Origin: Candidatus Wallbacteria bacterium
GTDB lineage: Bacteria > Muiribacteriota > UBA6191 > JACPRK01
NCBI GenBank assembly: GCA_016213845.1
Contig: JACQZN010000096.1
Coordinates: forward strand, 60,936-124,935
Direction: 5' to 3'
Length of the DNA: 64,000 nucleotides
The position numbers and the translations under genes were made by a program. Below the pieces are notes generated by a model. The model had not been told where the DNA came from. It saw nothing but the letters and a program-made list of their open reading frames with translations, and made no database searches. Shown here in pieces: positions 8,545 to 16,935 of this stretch (position 1 is the first letter of the stretch; every line of letters starts with the position of its first letter).

Positions 8545-9936
8545 CTAGATCCCCAGAAAGAGCCTCGCCAGCTGCAGGTAGACCACGATCCCGAGCACGT
8601 CCACCAGCGTCGCGATGAACGGCGCCGAGGTGACGGCGGGGTCGACTCCCAGGTTGGCCAGCCCCAGGGGAAGCAGCGCGCCCACGAGCGTTCCGGCCGT
8701 GACCACGCCCAGGATTCCGCCCGCGACCACGAAACGGATCGACATCGGCTCGCCCCACATCCATGCGCGCGCGAAGCCGACCGCGCCGAGGAAGAGCCCC
8801 AGCGCCAGCCCCATCCGGAGCTCACGGGCAAACACCTTCAGGAAGTCGCGCGGCTCGATCTCCCTCAGGGCCAGAGCCCGCGTTACCAGCGTCGACGACT
8901 GCGACCCGGAGTTGCCACCCGAGCTGACGATGAGTGGCAGGAAGAACATCAGCACCACGGCCTGCTGCAGCTGGGATTCGTAGTAGCGTAGCGCGGTGCC
9001 GGTGAGCGAGCCGCCGACGAAAATGACGGCAAGCCAGCTCCCGCGCTTGCGGACCATCGTCCAGAAGTTGCCCTTGAAGTAGGGCTCTTCGAAGGACTGG
9101 ATGGCGCTCATCTTCTGGGCGTCCTCGGTGCTCTCGGCCACGAGCACGTCGACCACGTCGTCCACCGTCACGATGCCCAGCAGCCGCCCAGTCTCCGGTT
9201 CCAGCACCGGCACGGCCAGCAGGTCGTACTTGCTGATGACGCGCGCCACATCCTCCTGGTCGGCCAGCGGACCGACGCTGATGATCTTCGTCGTCATCGT
9301 CTCGACGACCAGGGCCGGAGGTTCCTCCGTGAGGAGATCCCGCAAGGACAGGACCCCCATCAGCCGCCCCACGCCGTCCGTCACGAAGGCTGCGTAGATG
9401 GTCTCGCGCTCCTCGCGGGCCGCGGTGCGGATGCGCTCGAGCGCCTGTCCGACCGTCATCGTGGGCGCCAGGGTGACGTACTCCGTCGTCATCAAGCCGC
9501 CGGCGGAGGTCTCCGGATACTCGAGGAGCTGGCGAGCTTCCTCGCGTTCCTCGTCCTCCATGTGGCCCAGGATCGCCTCGGCTTCGTGCGGCTCGAGGTC
9601 GGAGAGCAGGTCGGCGCGCTCGTCGGCCGCCATCTCCTCGAGGATGTCGGCAGCGGTTGCCGGAGGCAGGTCGCCCAGGAGCTCGCTCCTGCGCTCGTCC
9701 TCCAGGTACTCGGCCACGTCGGCCGAGAGCGCCGCCGGCAGCACGGACAGGAGCAGCCGCGCCCGCTCCTCCGGGAGCTCGTGCGTCAGCTCGGCCAGGT
9801 CCGCCGCGTGAATCTCCTCGAGGATCTCCTCGAGCTCCTCGGGGGCCGCCGACAGCATCTCGTCGATTTCCGGCAGCAGCAAACGCGAGACGGCATAATG
9901 CCCCTCCTGGCTGTCCATGTCAGTACGGATCTCCAC
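8545..9936 (-). CDS. mgtE: magnesium transporter MgtE
   Basis: This is a 463-residue protein, the usual length for MgtE. The domain order is as in the family: an acidic, helical N domain (about 20-135, with HAADLAELTHELPEERARLL and EEMAADERADLLSDL), a CBS pair (about 140-265, with YVTLAPTMTVGQAL and VVDDVVDVLVAESTEDAQ), and a five-helix membrane domain (about 290-463) containing LIVSSGGNSGSQSSTLV, the conserved cytoplasmic/pore motif. The N and CBS domains sense cytosolic magnesium and close the channel. The ATG at 9936 lies 29 bases from a perfect palindrome in the divergent promoter region shared with the small regulator at 10046. Confidence 0.95.
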   Translation of the reverse strand: MEIRTDMDSQEGHYAVSRLLLPEIDEMLSAAPEELEEILEEIHAADLAELTHELPEERARLLLSVLPAALSADVAEYLEDERRSELLGDLPPATAADILEEMAADERADLLSDLEPHEAEAILGHMEDEEREEARQLLEYPETSAGGLMTTEYVTLAPTMTVGQALERIRTAAREERETIYAAFVTDGVGRLMGVLSLRDLLTEEPPALVVETMTTKIISVGPLADQEDVARVISKYDLLAVPVLEPETGRLLGIVTVDDVVDVLVAESTEDAQKMSAIQSFEEPYFKGNFWTMVRKRGSWLAVIFVGGSLTGTALRYYESQLQQAVVLMFFLPLIVSSGGNSGSQSSTLVTRALALREIEPRDFLKVFARELRMGLALGLFLGAVGFARAWMWGEPMSIRFVVAGGILGVVTAGTLVGALLPLGLANLGVDPAVTSAPFIATLVDVLGIVVYLQLARLFLGI

Positions 9937-9964
9937 TTCGCGTGCTCCCCGACACGATACGTGG

Positions 9965-10023
9965 GGAAAACCGGGGACACACGACCAATTTTTTTAAAAT
10001 TGGTCGTGTGTCCCCGGTTTTCC
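9965..10023. repeat. 28-bp perfect palindromic hairpin (REP/MITE-like)
   Basis: Positions 9965-9992 and 9996-10023 are perfect reverse complements, separated by TTT. The arms run from ggaaaaccgg through gacacacgaccaa to tttt. The element sits between two divergent genes, so it is not a simple end-of-operon terminator. Similar palindromes with a GGGGACA...TGTCCCC core are known as REP-like elements mobilised by REP-associated Y1 transposases; no such transposase is in the window. Confidence 0.8.
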
Positions 10024-10029
10024 GCGGGG

Positions 10030-10035
10030 TAGACT
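10030..10035 (+). promoter_or_regulatory. candidate -10 box (TAGACT)
   Basis: TAGACT lies 10 bases before the ATG at 10046, the same spacing as the TATACT boxes elsewhere in this window. The predicted transcript would be almost leaderless. The palindrome at 9965-10023 would cover the spacer and -35 region. Confidence 0.3.
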
Positions 10036-10045
10036 GATACCGATT

Positions 10046-10396
10046 ATGGGTACGGAAGGCGGACGCGGGGCGGTGCTGGAGGCGCTTTTCGGGAAGGCGC
10101 GCCGGCGGTTACTGGCGCTCTTCTTCGGGGAGCCCGGACAGGCGCTTCACCTGCTCGAGATCGTGCGCAGACTGGGGATGGGACGGGGGGCCGTGCAGAG
10201 GGAGCTGGCTCGGCTGGCAGGCGCGGGGCTCGTCACGAGGGTGCGGCGCGGCAACCGGGTCTACTTCCAGGCCGACCGGGACTGTCCGAGCTTCGAGCAG
10301 GTCCGGGACTTGCTGGCCTCGGGGGAGATAGTCAATCCGCCGGCGGCTGCAGTGTGGAGAGCGCCGGAGAACCGCGGCGGGCTTCCGATAGACTGA
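10046..10396 (+). CDS. winged helix-turn-helix transcriptional regulator
   Basis: This is a 116-residue protein. Residues about 10-80 form an ArsR/MarR-like winged helix: FGKARRRLLALFFGEPGQ, then LHLLEIVRRLGMGRGAVQRELARLAGAGLV as helix-turn-helix, then RVRRGNRVYFQ as the wing. No metal-binding cysteine pair is present, so a metal sensor is unlikely. Proteins of this shape often sit beside a nucleotidyltransferase gene; none is present here. The start follows the 28-bp palindrome closely, and that palindrome could be an operator, although its mobile-element look makes this uncertain. Confidence 0.75.
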   Translation: MGTEGGRGAVLEALFGKARRRLLALFFGEPGQALHLLEIVRRLGMGRGAVQRELARLAGAGLVTRVRRGNRVYFQADRDCPSFEQVRDLLASGEIVNPPAAAVWRAPENRGGLPID

Positions 10397-10406
10397 ACGG
10401 AGCCGT

Positions 10407-12068
10407 TCAGTCCCCCAGCCGGCGGTAGACGACGTACGGCGGGAGTACGCCGAGCCGTTCGTAGCCGGGTCGAAGCGCCGAGAGCACGCCGGTGCGTTCG
10501 AGGTACTCGTGCATCGAGAAGCCGGGAGGGCAAGCCTGGGAGCGCGTGCCGGCGACGAACACCAGCCGCGGGCGGCGGACCACGAGGTCCTCGCGAGTCT
10601 CGGCCAGGAAGCGCCGCTCCTGGGGCGGTTGCTCTTCGGCGCGCAGGCGGTAGGGGCTGGAGTCCGCGCGCCGCGGCGACGACGCCCCGTCGGACCGGTA
10701 GAGCATGGGCACGGGGAAGCAGAACAGATAGCGGCAGCCGGCGGGACGCCCGGCCTGGGCGAGCGTCGGAAAGCCCGGAAAGACGTCGGTCGAGAGGAAA
10801 GCCACCGGCTCTTCCCGGGCTGAGAGCCGGAGCACGAGGTCCAGGTACGGGTTGCGCTGGGGCGGCGGCACTCGCGCTACCTGGACGGCGACAAGCGTGA
10901 AGGCGAGCGCTGCAGGACCGCATCGGCCGGCCACCCTGGCCGCCCGAGGGAATCTCCTGGCGGCCAGGAGCGTGAAGCGCCCGGCGACCGCGGACACCAG
11001 GAACACGCCTGCGGCCGCGGCGGGCAACGCGTGGTGCGCCCAGCCCTTTCCCTGGGCGAAGTAAGCGACCGAGGCCATCAGACTCATCAGAGCCAACGGC
11101 TCTATCGTGTCCGACCAGCCGTGACGGCGCGCGCCGAGCAAGACCGCAGCAGCGAACAGGCCCGCCGCAGCAGCGCCCACCCAGGCCGCGGCGGGCCACA
11201 CCGGCTCGGCATAGGCCGAGTACCCGCTCACCACGAGCGGCACAATCCTGCCGAGGAACGCCTCGCGGACGGCCCCGGGCAAGAGCGCAAAGTGCGCCAG
11301 GTACGCGACGCCCGTGCCCCAGAATGCAAGCGACTCCCCGGCCGCCAGCGGCGCCAGGGCACGCCAACCACCGGCCCTCCTGGCAATCGCCCGGACGCCC
11401 CAGGCCACTTCGGGCGCCGCCACGATGGCCAGGAAGTGCGGCTTCAGGAAGGCGGCCAGGGCCGCCGCGAATCCTGCCCAGAGCTCGCCTCCCCCGGCCG
11501 GCCGCGCAGTGCCCGCCGCCCATCGGCCCCACCGCATCGCCAGATAGGGCGCGATCGCCAGAGGCAGGACATGCTCCCGCTGCCCGAAGAACACCCCCCC
11601 GAGCGCAAACCAGCCGGCGACGCAAAGAAACGCCGTGCGCTCGGGTCGCCCGCACTGACCGGCGCGCCCCAGCTCCCTCAGCGCTCCCACGAAGACAGCC
11701 AGCTGCACCGCAGCGAACCCCAGGAGCCACAAGTCGAATGCCGCCGGGGCGGGCATCGAAAGCCACCTCGCCACAGCCGCCGGCGCCGCGTGCAGATACA
11801 TGACCAGCGGAGGGTTCAAGTCGATGAAGTCGACGTAAGGCAGCTTTCCTTCGAGAAGCTGGCGGCCGCACTCGAGGTAGAGCGCCACATCGTGGTTCAG
11901 GAAAAGCGGGTCCCTCGAGCGGGCGACGGCGGCCAGGGCAAAGGGAATGACGCAGGCTGCCAGCCACGCCTCCCGGCCGCGGCACCGCAAGGCGCCGGCG
12001 AGCAGGACTCGAAGGCTCTTCACGGTCGTATTGGACCCCGCGGCACCGCCCACGGAAGCAACTTCCAT
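10407..12068 (-). CDS. polytopic membrane glycosyltransferase (GT39/PMT-like)
   Basis: This is a 553-residue protein with about ten or more hydrophobic segments. Near the start (about residues 50-90) it has the acidic loop typical of C-type glycosyltransferases using polyprenyl-phosphate sugars: DPLFLNHDVALYLECGRQLL followed by GKLPYVDFIDLNPPLV. The C-terminal 130 residues are a soluble periplasmic tail. Such enzymes move a sugar from a lipid carrier to a protein or glycan on the outer face of the membrane. Acceptor and sugar cannot be told from the sequence. It is convergent with the small regulator at 10046 and divergent from the peptidase gene at 12319. Confidence 0.7.
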   Translation of the reverse strand: MEVASVGGAAGSNTTVKSLRVLLAGALRCRGREAWLAACVIPFALAAVARSRDPLFLNHDVALYLECGRQLLEGKLPYVDFIDLNPPLVMYLHAAPAAVARWLSMPAPAAFDLWLLGFAAVQLAVFVGALRELGRAGQCGRPERTAFLCVAGWFALGGVFFGQREHVLPLAIAPYLAMRWGRWAAGTARPAGGGELWAGFAAALAAFLKPHFLAIVAAPEVAWGVRAIARRAGGWRALAPLAAGESLAFWGTGVAYLAHFALLPGAVREAFLGRIVPLVVSGYSAYAEPVWPAAAWVGAAAAGLFAAAVLLGARRHGWSDTIEPLALMSLMASVAYFAQGKGWAHHALPAAAAGVFLVSAVAGRFTLLAARRFPRAARVAGRCGPAALAFTLVAVQVARVPPPQRNPYLDLVLRLSAREEPVAFLSTDVFPGFPTLAQAGRPAGCRYLFCFPVPMLYRSDGASSPRRADSSPYRLRAEEQPPQERRFLAETREDLVVRRPRLVFVAGTRSQACPPGFSMHEYLERTGVLSALRPGYERLGVLPPYVVYRRLGD

Positions 12069-12136
12069 TCATGGCCGCCGGACTCGGCAAGGGTCATGAG
12101 CACCCACTCTAGGGACGCCCGGCCCCGCAGGCAAGC

Positions 12137-12168
12137 CGAAAGCCCCCCTCCAGGGGGGGCAGCTTTCC
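12137..12168. other. imperfect hairpin in a divergent intergenic region
   Basis: The sequence has gaaagc paired with gctttc around a C-run/G-run stem (cccccct...aggggggg) with a short bulge. It lies between two divergent genes, where a terminator is not expected. It could be an operator, an attenuator for one transcript, or chance in GC-rich DNA. Confidence 0.35.
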
Positions 12169-12318
12169 GGCCCAGGGGAAGGAGATCTCCCCCGACTGGA
12201 CGGACCAGCCGCCGCCGGACGCCGCGCCAGGCCAGCGCCTCCGACATGGCGCGATTCTTGAGTAAGCCACCGCGACCGGCGCGCACGACGCCGGCGCACG
12301 AGAGGAGATTCTCAGGCG

Positions 12319-13107
12319 ATGAGAGGCCCGAGCGGGTTACTGATGGCAGCGCTCCTGGCGGCGCTCTCTGTGGCGGATACCGGTTGCCGCGGCCGGCTGC
12401 TGGGAACCGATGGCCCGCTCGCTGGCGCGCTCTTCGGGGGCGGCCTCTTCGGCGGCAACTCGGGTCAGCGCGTGCCGTGGTCCGGCGGCGGCCGCTCGAC
12501 GGGCTGGAACACACCTCAGCTGGGCGGCGGCGGCAGCGGCCCGCTCACCCCTCCCCCCGACCTGCTCCAGAAGCCCGTGCCGCTGGCGCCCACGTCCTTC
12601 GACTCCGACACCCAGTCCGTCCTGGCCCGCTACAACGCCAGCATCGGCGGCCCCTGGGCCACCCCCGAAAACGTGCAGATCGCCATCCGCGCCCTGCAGC
12701 TCTACCCGCCAGTCCGCCAGCACCCGCTCCAGATCGTCATCGGCCCCGACGAGCAGCGCCGCCCGCTCTCCGGCCTCTGGGTGCGGCGGGGCAACTCAGC
12801 CACCGTCTACCTCTACCAGCCGACGATGCGCTCCACCCCTCCCCACGAGGTCGCTCACGACGTCACGCTGATGGTGCAGCCCAACGAAGGCGCCGTGCTC
12901 CGCAACCTGATGGGCACCTACGGGAACGTCCCCTCCGCCTTCGCCCGCAACTACTCCTACTCCAACGACCGCGAGTTCGCCGCCGATGCCCTCTCCTACT
13001 GGGCGCGCCGGGTCTCCGGGCTGGACCCCTCCGAGGACTACAACCCGCCCGCCGAGATCGTGCGCGCCCTGCAGCCGATGCTGATCGAGGGCCTGAGGAC
13101 GAACTGA
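12319..13107 (+). CDS. putative exported zinc metallopeptidase (HExxH ... ExxxD)
   Basis: This is a 262-residue protein. A ribosome binding site (gaggaga) precedes the ATG, and the N-terminus is a signal peptide with a cysteine at about residue 23 (DTGC), a non-ideal lipobox. A Gly-rich linker follows (about 30-75). H176-E177-V-A-H180 is a zinc-binding HExxH motif, and E219-FAA-D223 downstream has the ExxxD form of gluzincins such as M48, which use this Glu as third ligand. The fold around it is only loosely like M48. It lies 3 bases before the second pseudopilin operon and is likely its first gene. A role in processing exported or pilus-linked proteins is inference. Confidence 0.55.
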   Translation: MRGPSGLLMAALLAALSVADTGCRGRLLGTDGPLAGALFGGGLFGGNSGQRVPWSGGGRSTGWNTPQLGGGGSGPLTPPPDLLQKPVPLAPTSFDSDTQSVLARYNASIGGPWATPENVQIAIRALQLYPPVRQHPLQIVIGPDEQRRPLSGLWVRRGNSATVYLYQPTMRSTPPHEVAHDVTLMVQPNEGAVLRNLMGTYGNVPSAFARNYSYSNDREFAADALSYWARRVSGLDPSEDYNPPAEIVRALQPMLIEGLRTN

Positions 13108-13110
13108 CCG

Positions 13111-14763
13111 ATGAACCGCGCACGATGCCATGGCCGCGGGGCGGCCCCGCGGCCCGCGGACAAGAGCGGCGCCGGGACGATGCTGGCGCTGGTCACGATC
13201 CTGGTGCTGGTGCTTGCAACGACCGGCTTCTCGCGGCTGACTTTGATGACGCAGGCGGGAACTTCGACTCACCGGAGCGTTCGAGGCGACATGGCTATGA
13301 TGGCCGCCGAATCGGCCGTCGAGGAGATGGCGACGCGGCTGCGCGCCGCCGCTGCCGACCCGCGCAGCCCCCTCTTCGCCCGACTGCGCGGCGAGGTCTA
13401 TGCGGGAAGCTCCGGACGGCTCGAGCTGCCCGAGCTCGAGGCCACGCCGTCGGCCCTGGCGCTCCTCGACTCCGACCAGATGCGCGGTGTGAAGCTCGAG
13501 GCCTGCAAGGCGACGGTGGAACTGCAGCGCCAGTTCGAAGACCTGCCCTACGAGAAGTTCGGCCAGGTCCGGCTCGTCGCGCGCGCCAGCGCCTCGGTTG
13601 GCGGTGGCGAACGGGTGGTCCGGGAGCTGGCCGCCGGGCTGGAGCTCAAGACCGTGCTGGCGGGCATCCCCAGACCCTTCGACCAGACGGCGCTCTTCGT
13701 GGCAGACGCCTGGAGCGTGACGGACTTCGCCGAGGTGAACCGGCGGCGCGAGACAGCGCTCGGCTGGGTCCAGACGCTCGCGCGGGCCGCCGACGAGGCG
13801 CGGGTGCTCGCGGCCCCGGCATCGGCCGACCGCTACAAGAAGCTGCGCGACTTCATGCCGAGCGCCGAGGAGCTGTCCGAGCGGGTCGAGAAGCTGCCCG
13901 AGTCGCGACCGATGGCGCTCTACGCGCTGGGCGAGGAGGAGCAGCGCTATCCGCTGGACGTGCTCGACCTGGCGACCCGGATCTCCGAAGCGCACGATCG
14001 CGCCCGGGGCCAGCTACAAGAGGCCGAACAAGGGCTCGAGCGCGTGCGCCGGACACCTGCGAATCCCGCCGCCCACGAGGAGCTTCTCGATCGGCTCGCG
14101 AAGGCTCTCGAGGCCACGCAGGCCGCACTAGACCCCATCTGGGCATTCCACGAGGGCTTCCAGTTTCTGACTCCTTCCGACGAGCGCTGGAGCGCCGTCT
14201 CGGCAGAGCTGGCCAGGTTGGGCGAGGCCCACTGGCGGCGCGTGGCCAGCTACGTCCTTCGCGACCGCAACGGACGGACCGCAGCCCAGGAGCTCGAGGA
14301 GCTCCGCTCCAAGCTCGGCCCCCTAGGCGGCGTCGTCTTCATCGAATCGAGCGCGGAACCGATCGTGCTGGACGGCACCTGGAGCGGGAAGCTGGTGCTG
14401 GTCGTGCGAGACGGGAGGGTCGTGATGCGGCGGACGAATGCCGGCGCTCCCGAGGGGTCGCTCTTGACCGTCGTGAGCCTGGGCGCTGGCGTCGAAATCG
14501 AGGGGCGAGTCGAGGCGAGCGTTCTCCTGGCCCCCGCAGGAGCGCACCCGGCCGTCCTGACGATGGCCGCCGGAGCCGAGCTGGCAGGAAGCCTCGTGGC
14601 GACGAGGCTCGACGCGCGACAGGCGTCGAGGGGCGCGGTCGTCTGCCGGGAGCGCGTCCGCTCGGGCGTGACGACCGAACGTTCGACGGAGCGCGCCCGC
14701 ATCGGGCACTATGGCGTGACGTTTGCTCCAGAGTTCGCGTACCGGACAGTGACGAGGAGGTAA
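13111..14763 (+). CDS. PilX-like pilus assembly protein (second cluster)
   Basis: This is a 550-residue protein. A basic leader of about 20 residues comes before a hydrophobic helix at about 23-40 (TMLALVTILVLVLATTGF), followed by a long helix (DMAMMAAESAVEEMATRLRAAA), the arrangement of PilX-type proteins. The central 250 residues are charged and helical; the end (about 390-520) is beta-rich with repeated short Val/Gly strands. It matches the first-cluster protein at 2211 in layout and gene context but not obviously in sequence. It sits between the HExxH peptidase and two prepilin-like genes. It may act as a tip or assembly factor of a pseudopilus; this is inferred from context. Confidence 0.55.
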   Translation: MNRARCHGRGAAPRPADKSGAGTMLALVTILVLVLATTGFSRLTLMTQAGTSTHRSVRGDMAMMAAESAVEEMATRLRAAAADPRSPLFARLRGEVYAGSSGRLELPELEATPSALALLDSDQMRGVKLEACKATVELQRQFEDLPYEKFGQVRLVARASASVGGGERVVRELAAGLELKTVLAGIPRPFDQTALFVADAWSVTDFAEVNRRRETALGWVQTLARAADEARVLAAPASADRYKKLRDFMPSAEELSERVEKLPESRPMALYALGEEEQRYPLDVLDLATRISEAHDRARGQLQEAEQGLERVRRTPANPAAHEELLDRLAKALEATQAALDPIWAFHEGFQFLTPSDERWSAVSAELARLGEAHWRRVASYVLRDRNGRTAAQELEELRSKLGPLGGVVFIESSAEPIVLDGTWSGKLVLVVRDGRVVMRRTNAGAPEGSLLTVVSLGAGVEIEGRVEASVLLAPAGAHPAVLTMAAGAELAGSLVATRLDARQASRGAVVCRERVRSGVTTERSTERARIGHYGVTFAPEFAYRTVTRR

Positions 14764-14772
14764 TCTCCCCCG

Positions 14773-15165
14773 ATGCGCGCAAGAAACCCGGCCGGCTTTG
14801 GCGTGGTCGAACTCTCGGTGGCGGCTCTGGTGCTGGCGCTGGCCGTGGCTCCGATGCTGCAGATGATCGGCGCGGGACGGTCGCGCGGGGTCTCGGATGA
14901 TCGGCTTCTAGCGGCTCACCTGGAGGCCAGGGCGGCTCTGGAGAACGCCGCGGAACGGATCGCCGGAGGCGAGCTCCCTCGACAAAGCGACTCGACGGAG
15001 CCCGCTGATGAAGCAACTCCTGATGCTGTGACGGTGGGCTTCGAGGCCTACGCCCAGGTTCCTGGGCTCTGGAAAGTCACGGCCCGCACATGGCTGGCTC
15101 GTGCAGACGGCCGCCGCGAAGCCTACGAGCTGAGCAAGCTGGTCCGAGTGCGGAGGGCCTCATGA
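14773..15165 (+). CDS. type IV prepilin-like / minor pseudopilin (second cluster)
   Basis: This is a 130-residue protein, preceded by an excellent ribosome binding site (aggaggtaat). The leader MRARNPAG ends in Gly8, followed by FGVVEL with Glu at mature position 5 and a hydrophobic helix (SVAALVLALAVAPML). This is a standard prepilin signal. The short globular part (about 35-130) matches minor pseudopilin size, GspI/PilV-like by position. The stop overlaps the start of the next gene. It is equivalent in position to the gene at 4118 in the first cluster. Confidence 0.75.
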   Translation: MRARNPAGFGVVELSVAALVLALAVAPMLQMIGAGRSRGVSDDRLLAAHLEARAALENAAERIAGGELPRQSDSTEPADEATPDAVTVGFEAYAQVPGLWKVTARTWLARADGRREAYELSKLVRVRRAS

Positions 15166-15743
15166 AGCGCGCGCGCGGCGGTTTCGTCGTCGTCGAGCTG
15201 GTGGTCGTGCTGGCCGTGGCCGGCGCTCTCTCGGGCGCGGCCTGGCTCTTCTTCACGGCCGGCAGCCGCCAGTCCGAGCAGCTCGATCGGCAGGCCTCCA
15301 GCCTCCAGTCGCGCGTCGCTCTGCTCGAGCGGCTCGGCACAGACGCGGCCGAGTCGTTTCGGCTATCGCTGGGGACCGGCGCCGCAGGCACCGGCACACT
15401 GGAGCTCTGGAAGCTCGTCCCCGCGGAACCGCTTCCCGCGTCCCGGCTCGCCCCGAACGCGAAGCCAGCCGAGCCAGGAGCCCTGCAGGTCCTGACGGTG
15501 GTCTATGAGTTCGACGGCACCACCGGCACCCTGCGCCGCGACGGACAGGCCCTGCCATTGCCAGGTTTCGCGGACATCTCGTTTGCGGCCGGCCCCGCAG
15601 GCAAGGTGCGCGTCATGGCGTCTGCGCGTCCCGTCGCCGGGCATACGCTCCCAGGTCCCTTCACTCTCACGCTGCGGCCGGGCGCCCCCGCGCCCAGTGG
15701 CGCGCTGGCCACCTGGCAACCGGCGATGGACGAGCAGCCGTGA
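15162..15743 (+). CDS. prepilin-like protein, GspJ/PilW type by position
   Basis: This is a 193-residue protein that begins at the ATG overlapping the previous stop. The leader MKRARGG is followed by FVVVEL (Glu at mature position 5) and a hydrophobic helix (VVVLAVAGALSGAAWLFF). Residues about 50-190 form a beta-rich globular domain ending in a Pro-rich stretch. It is the third gene of the second pseudopilin operon and corresponds to the gene at 4588, but lacks that gene's 250-residue tail. A prepilin peptidase, ATPase and platform protein would be needed elsewhere in the genome. Confidence 0.75.
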   Translation: MKRARGGFVVVELVVVLAVAGALSGAAWLFFTAGSRQSEQLDRQASSLQSRVALLERLGTDAAESFRLSLGTGAAGTGTLELWKLVPAEPLPASRLAPNAKPAEPGALQVLTVVYEFDGTTGTLRRDGQALPLPGFADISFAAGPAGKVRVMASARPVAGHTLPGPFTLTLRPGAPAPSGALATWQPAMDEQP

Positions 15744-15785
15744 GGCCGAAAACCCGGTACAGGTAGACGCCACGGAGTTTCCGGG

Positions 15786-15791
15786 TAAGAT
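15786..15791 (+). promoter_or_regulatory. candidate -10 box (TAAGAT)
   Basis: TAAGAT ends 6 bases before the ATG at 15798. If it is the -10 element, transcription would start at the ATG itself. A ggggg stretch also lies between the box and the ATG, so normal ribosome binding is possible instead. Confidence 0.3.
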
Positions 15792-15797
15792 GGGGGT

Positions 15798-16892
15798 ATG
15801 AGATATCGAATCGTGGCGGCGGTGGGACTGGTCGGCTTGCTGGCGGGGGCGCAAGCGCTGGTGGCGCAGGAGGATCTGTATCGCGACCTGGAGCGCGACG
15901 AGGAGCAGCGGGTCGGGAAGCTCGACGGTTCGACACCGGCGGGCGTGAAGCTCACCGAGGACGATAACGACATCCTCAACCTGTTGACGCGGGCCGCGGC
16001 CGACATACGCAAGACGCTCCAGGCCCACGCCCGGGACTCGAAGGGCCGGCTCCCGTCAGCCGCCAGCTACGCCGCCTACGAGACCCGCAAGGACCCGGCC
16101 GGCCGTCTGATGCTGACGGGCGACGTCTTCCACAACGCCTTCAAGGGCTACGCGAACAAGAAGCATCCGATCCATGAGTTCAAGGTCGATCCAGGGCTCA
16201 CCACCCAGCTCGGCGCCCCGCTCGGCTACGTGCGCGGCGCGTTGCGTCATGCCTCGGAGCCCACGCGCCGGCTCGTGGCCCTGCTCGACGGCATCGTCTC
16301 CGCACTCTCCGGCGCCGTCGTCCGCGGCGAGGAGGCGAAGTGGTCCGAGCTTCCGCCGCGTGCCGCGCACGTGGTCCGGCTGGCGGACTCCGAGCTCGAC
16401 GCGTACGGGGAGCTGGTGACCGTCTACTCGATGCACCGGGCGTTCGCCGAGGCCCCGGCCGGCGTGCCCGACCGGTTGCGTGAGGCGCTCGAGTACAACC
16501 GCACGGTCTTCGGTCTGACCGCCGACGGCGACCGCGCCGACGAGGCCAGGGTTGCCGCGGCCTTCGCTCGCGCCAGCGGCGGCCTGCCACCCCTGGTGGC
16601 GACGCGCCCGCAGCAGTTCACGCTCAAGGCCGACATGCGCCAGCGGCTGGTATCGACCCTGGGCCGCCCCGTGCCAGCCGATGGGTTCACCGCTCTACCC
16701 GAGCGGCTCGCCAGCATGGCCGCCAAGGCTGCCGCACCGCTGACCGAGGGCGTCGCCGTCTCATCGGGCTGGGGTTTCGACCGCCGTGCGCGTGCCGAGC
16801 TGGTGAACGCCGTCATCGATTCCCAGGCCCGCCTGCAAGCCCTCGCCAACCTCTTCGAGCGCCTGCAAGTCCGCACCAAGCTCCCGCGCTAG
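15798..16892 (+). CDS. exported protein of unknown function
   Basis: This is a 364-residue protein with a clear signal peptide (MRYRIVAAVGLVGLLAGAQALVAQ, cleavage near residue 24). The mature part is mostly helical with no recognised domain. It contains two regions of similar helical character around 100-180 and 270-360, the last ending in FERLQVRTKLPR. No cysteine pairs, no catalytic motif and no lipobox were seen. It is separated from the pseudopilin operon by 54 bases and may be transcribed alone. It ends 8 bases before a heptamer array that separates it from the giant TPR gene. Confidence 0.55.
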   Translation: MRYRIVAAVGLVGLLAGAQALVAQEDLYRDLERDEEQRVGKLDGSTPAGVKLTEDDNDILNLLTRAAADIRKTLQAHARDSKGRLPSAASYAAYETRKDPAGRLMLTGDVFHNAFKGYANKKHPIHEFKVDPGLTTQLGAPLGYVRGALRHASEPTRRLVALLDGIVSALSGAVVRGEEAKWSELPPRAAHVVRLADSELDAYGELVTVYSMHRAFAEAPAGVPDRLREALEYNRTVFGLTADGDRADEARVAAAFARASGGLPPLVATRPQQFTLKADMRQRLVSTLGRPVPADGFTALPERLASMAAKAAAPLTEGVAVSSGWGFDRRARAELVNAVIDSQARLQALANLFERLQVRTKLPR

Positions 16893-16900
16893 CCCACCCC

Positions 16901-16935
16901 CTACTCGCTACTCGCTACTCACTACTCGCTACTCT
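16901..16935. repeat. tandem heptamer array (CTACTCR)
   Basis: Five units of ctactcg/ctactca follow one another with a 7-base period. The array fills the gap between the convergent ends of the exported-protein gene and the giant TPR gene and touches the TPR stop codon. The same unit recurs at 28130, 40512 and, in altered form, at 37436 and 37546. Confidence 0.85.

Noticed and set aside
9965..10023. Palindrome as the mgtE terminator
   Set aside because: It lies upstream of the mgtE start, between divergent genes, not at a gene end.
11031..14900. A 1289-residue plus-strand frame
   Set aside because: It runs across a minus-strand glycosyltransferase, the HExxH gene and most of the PilX-like gene, and its translation is Arg/Pro/Gly-rich without any fold.
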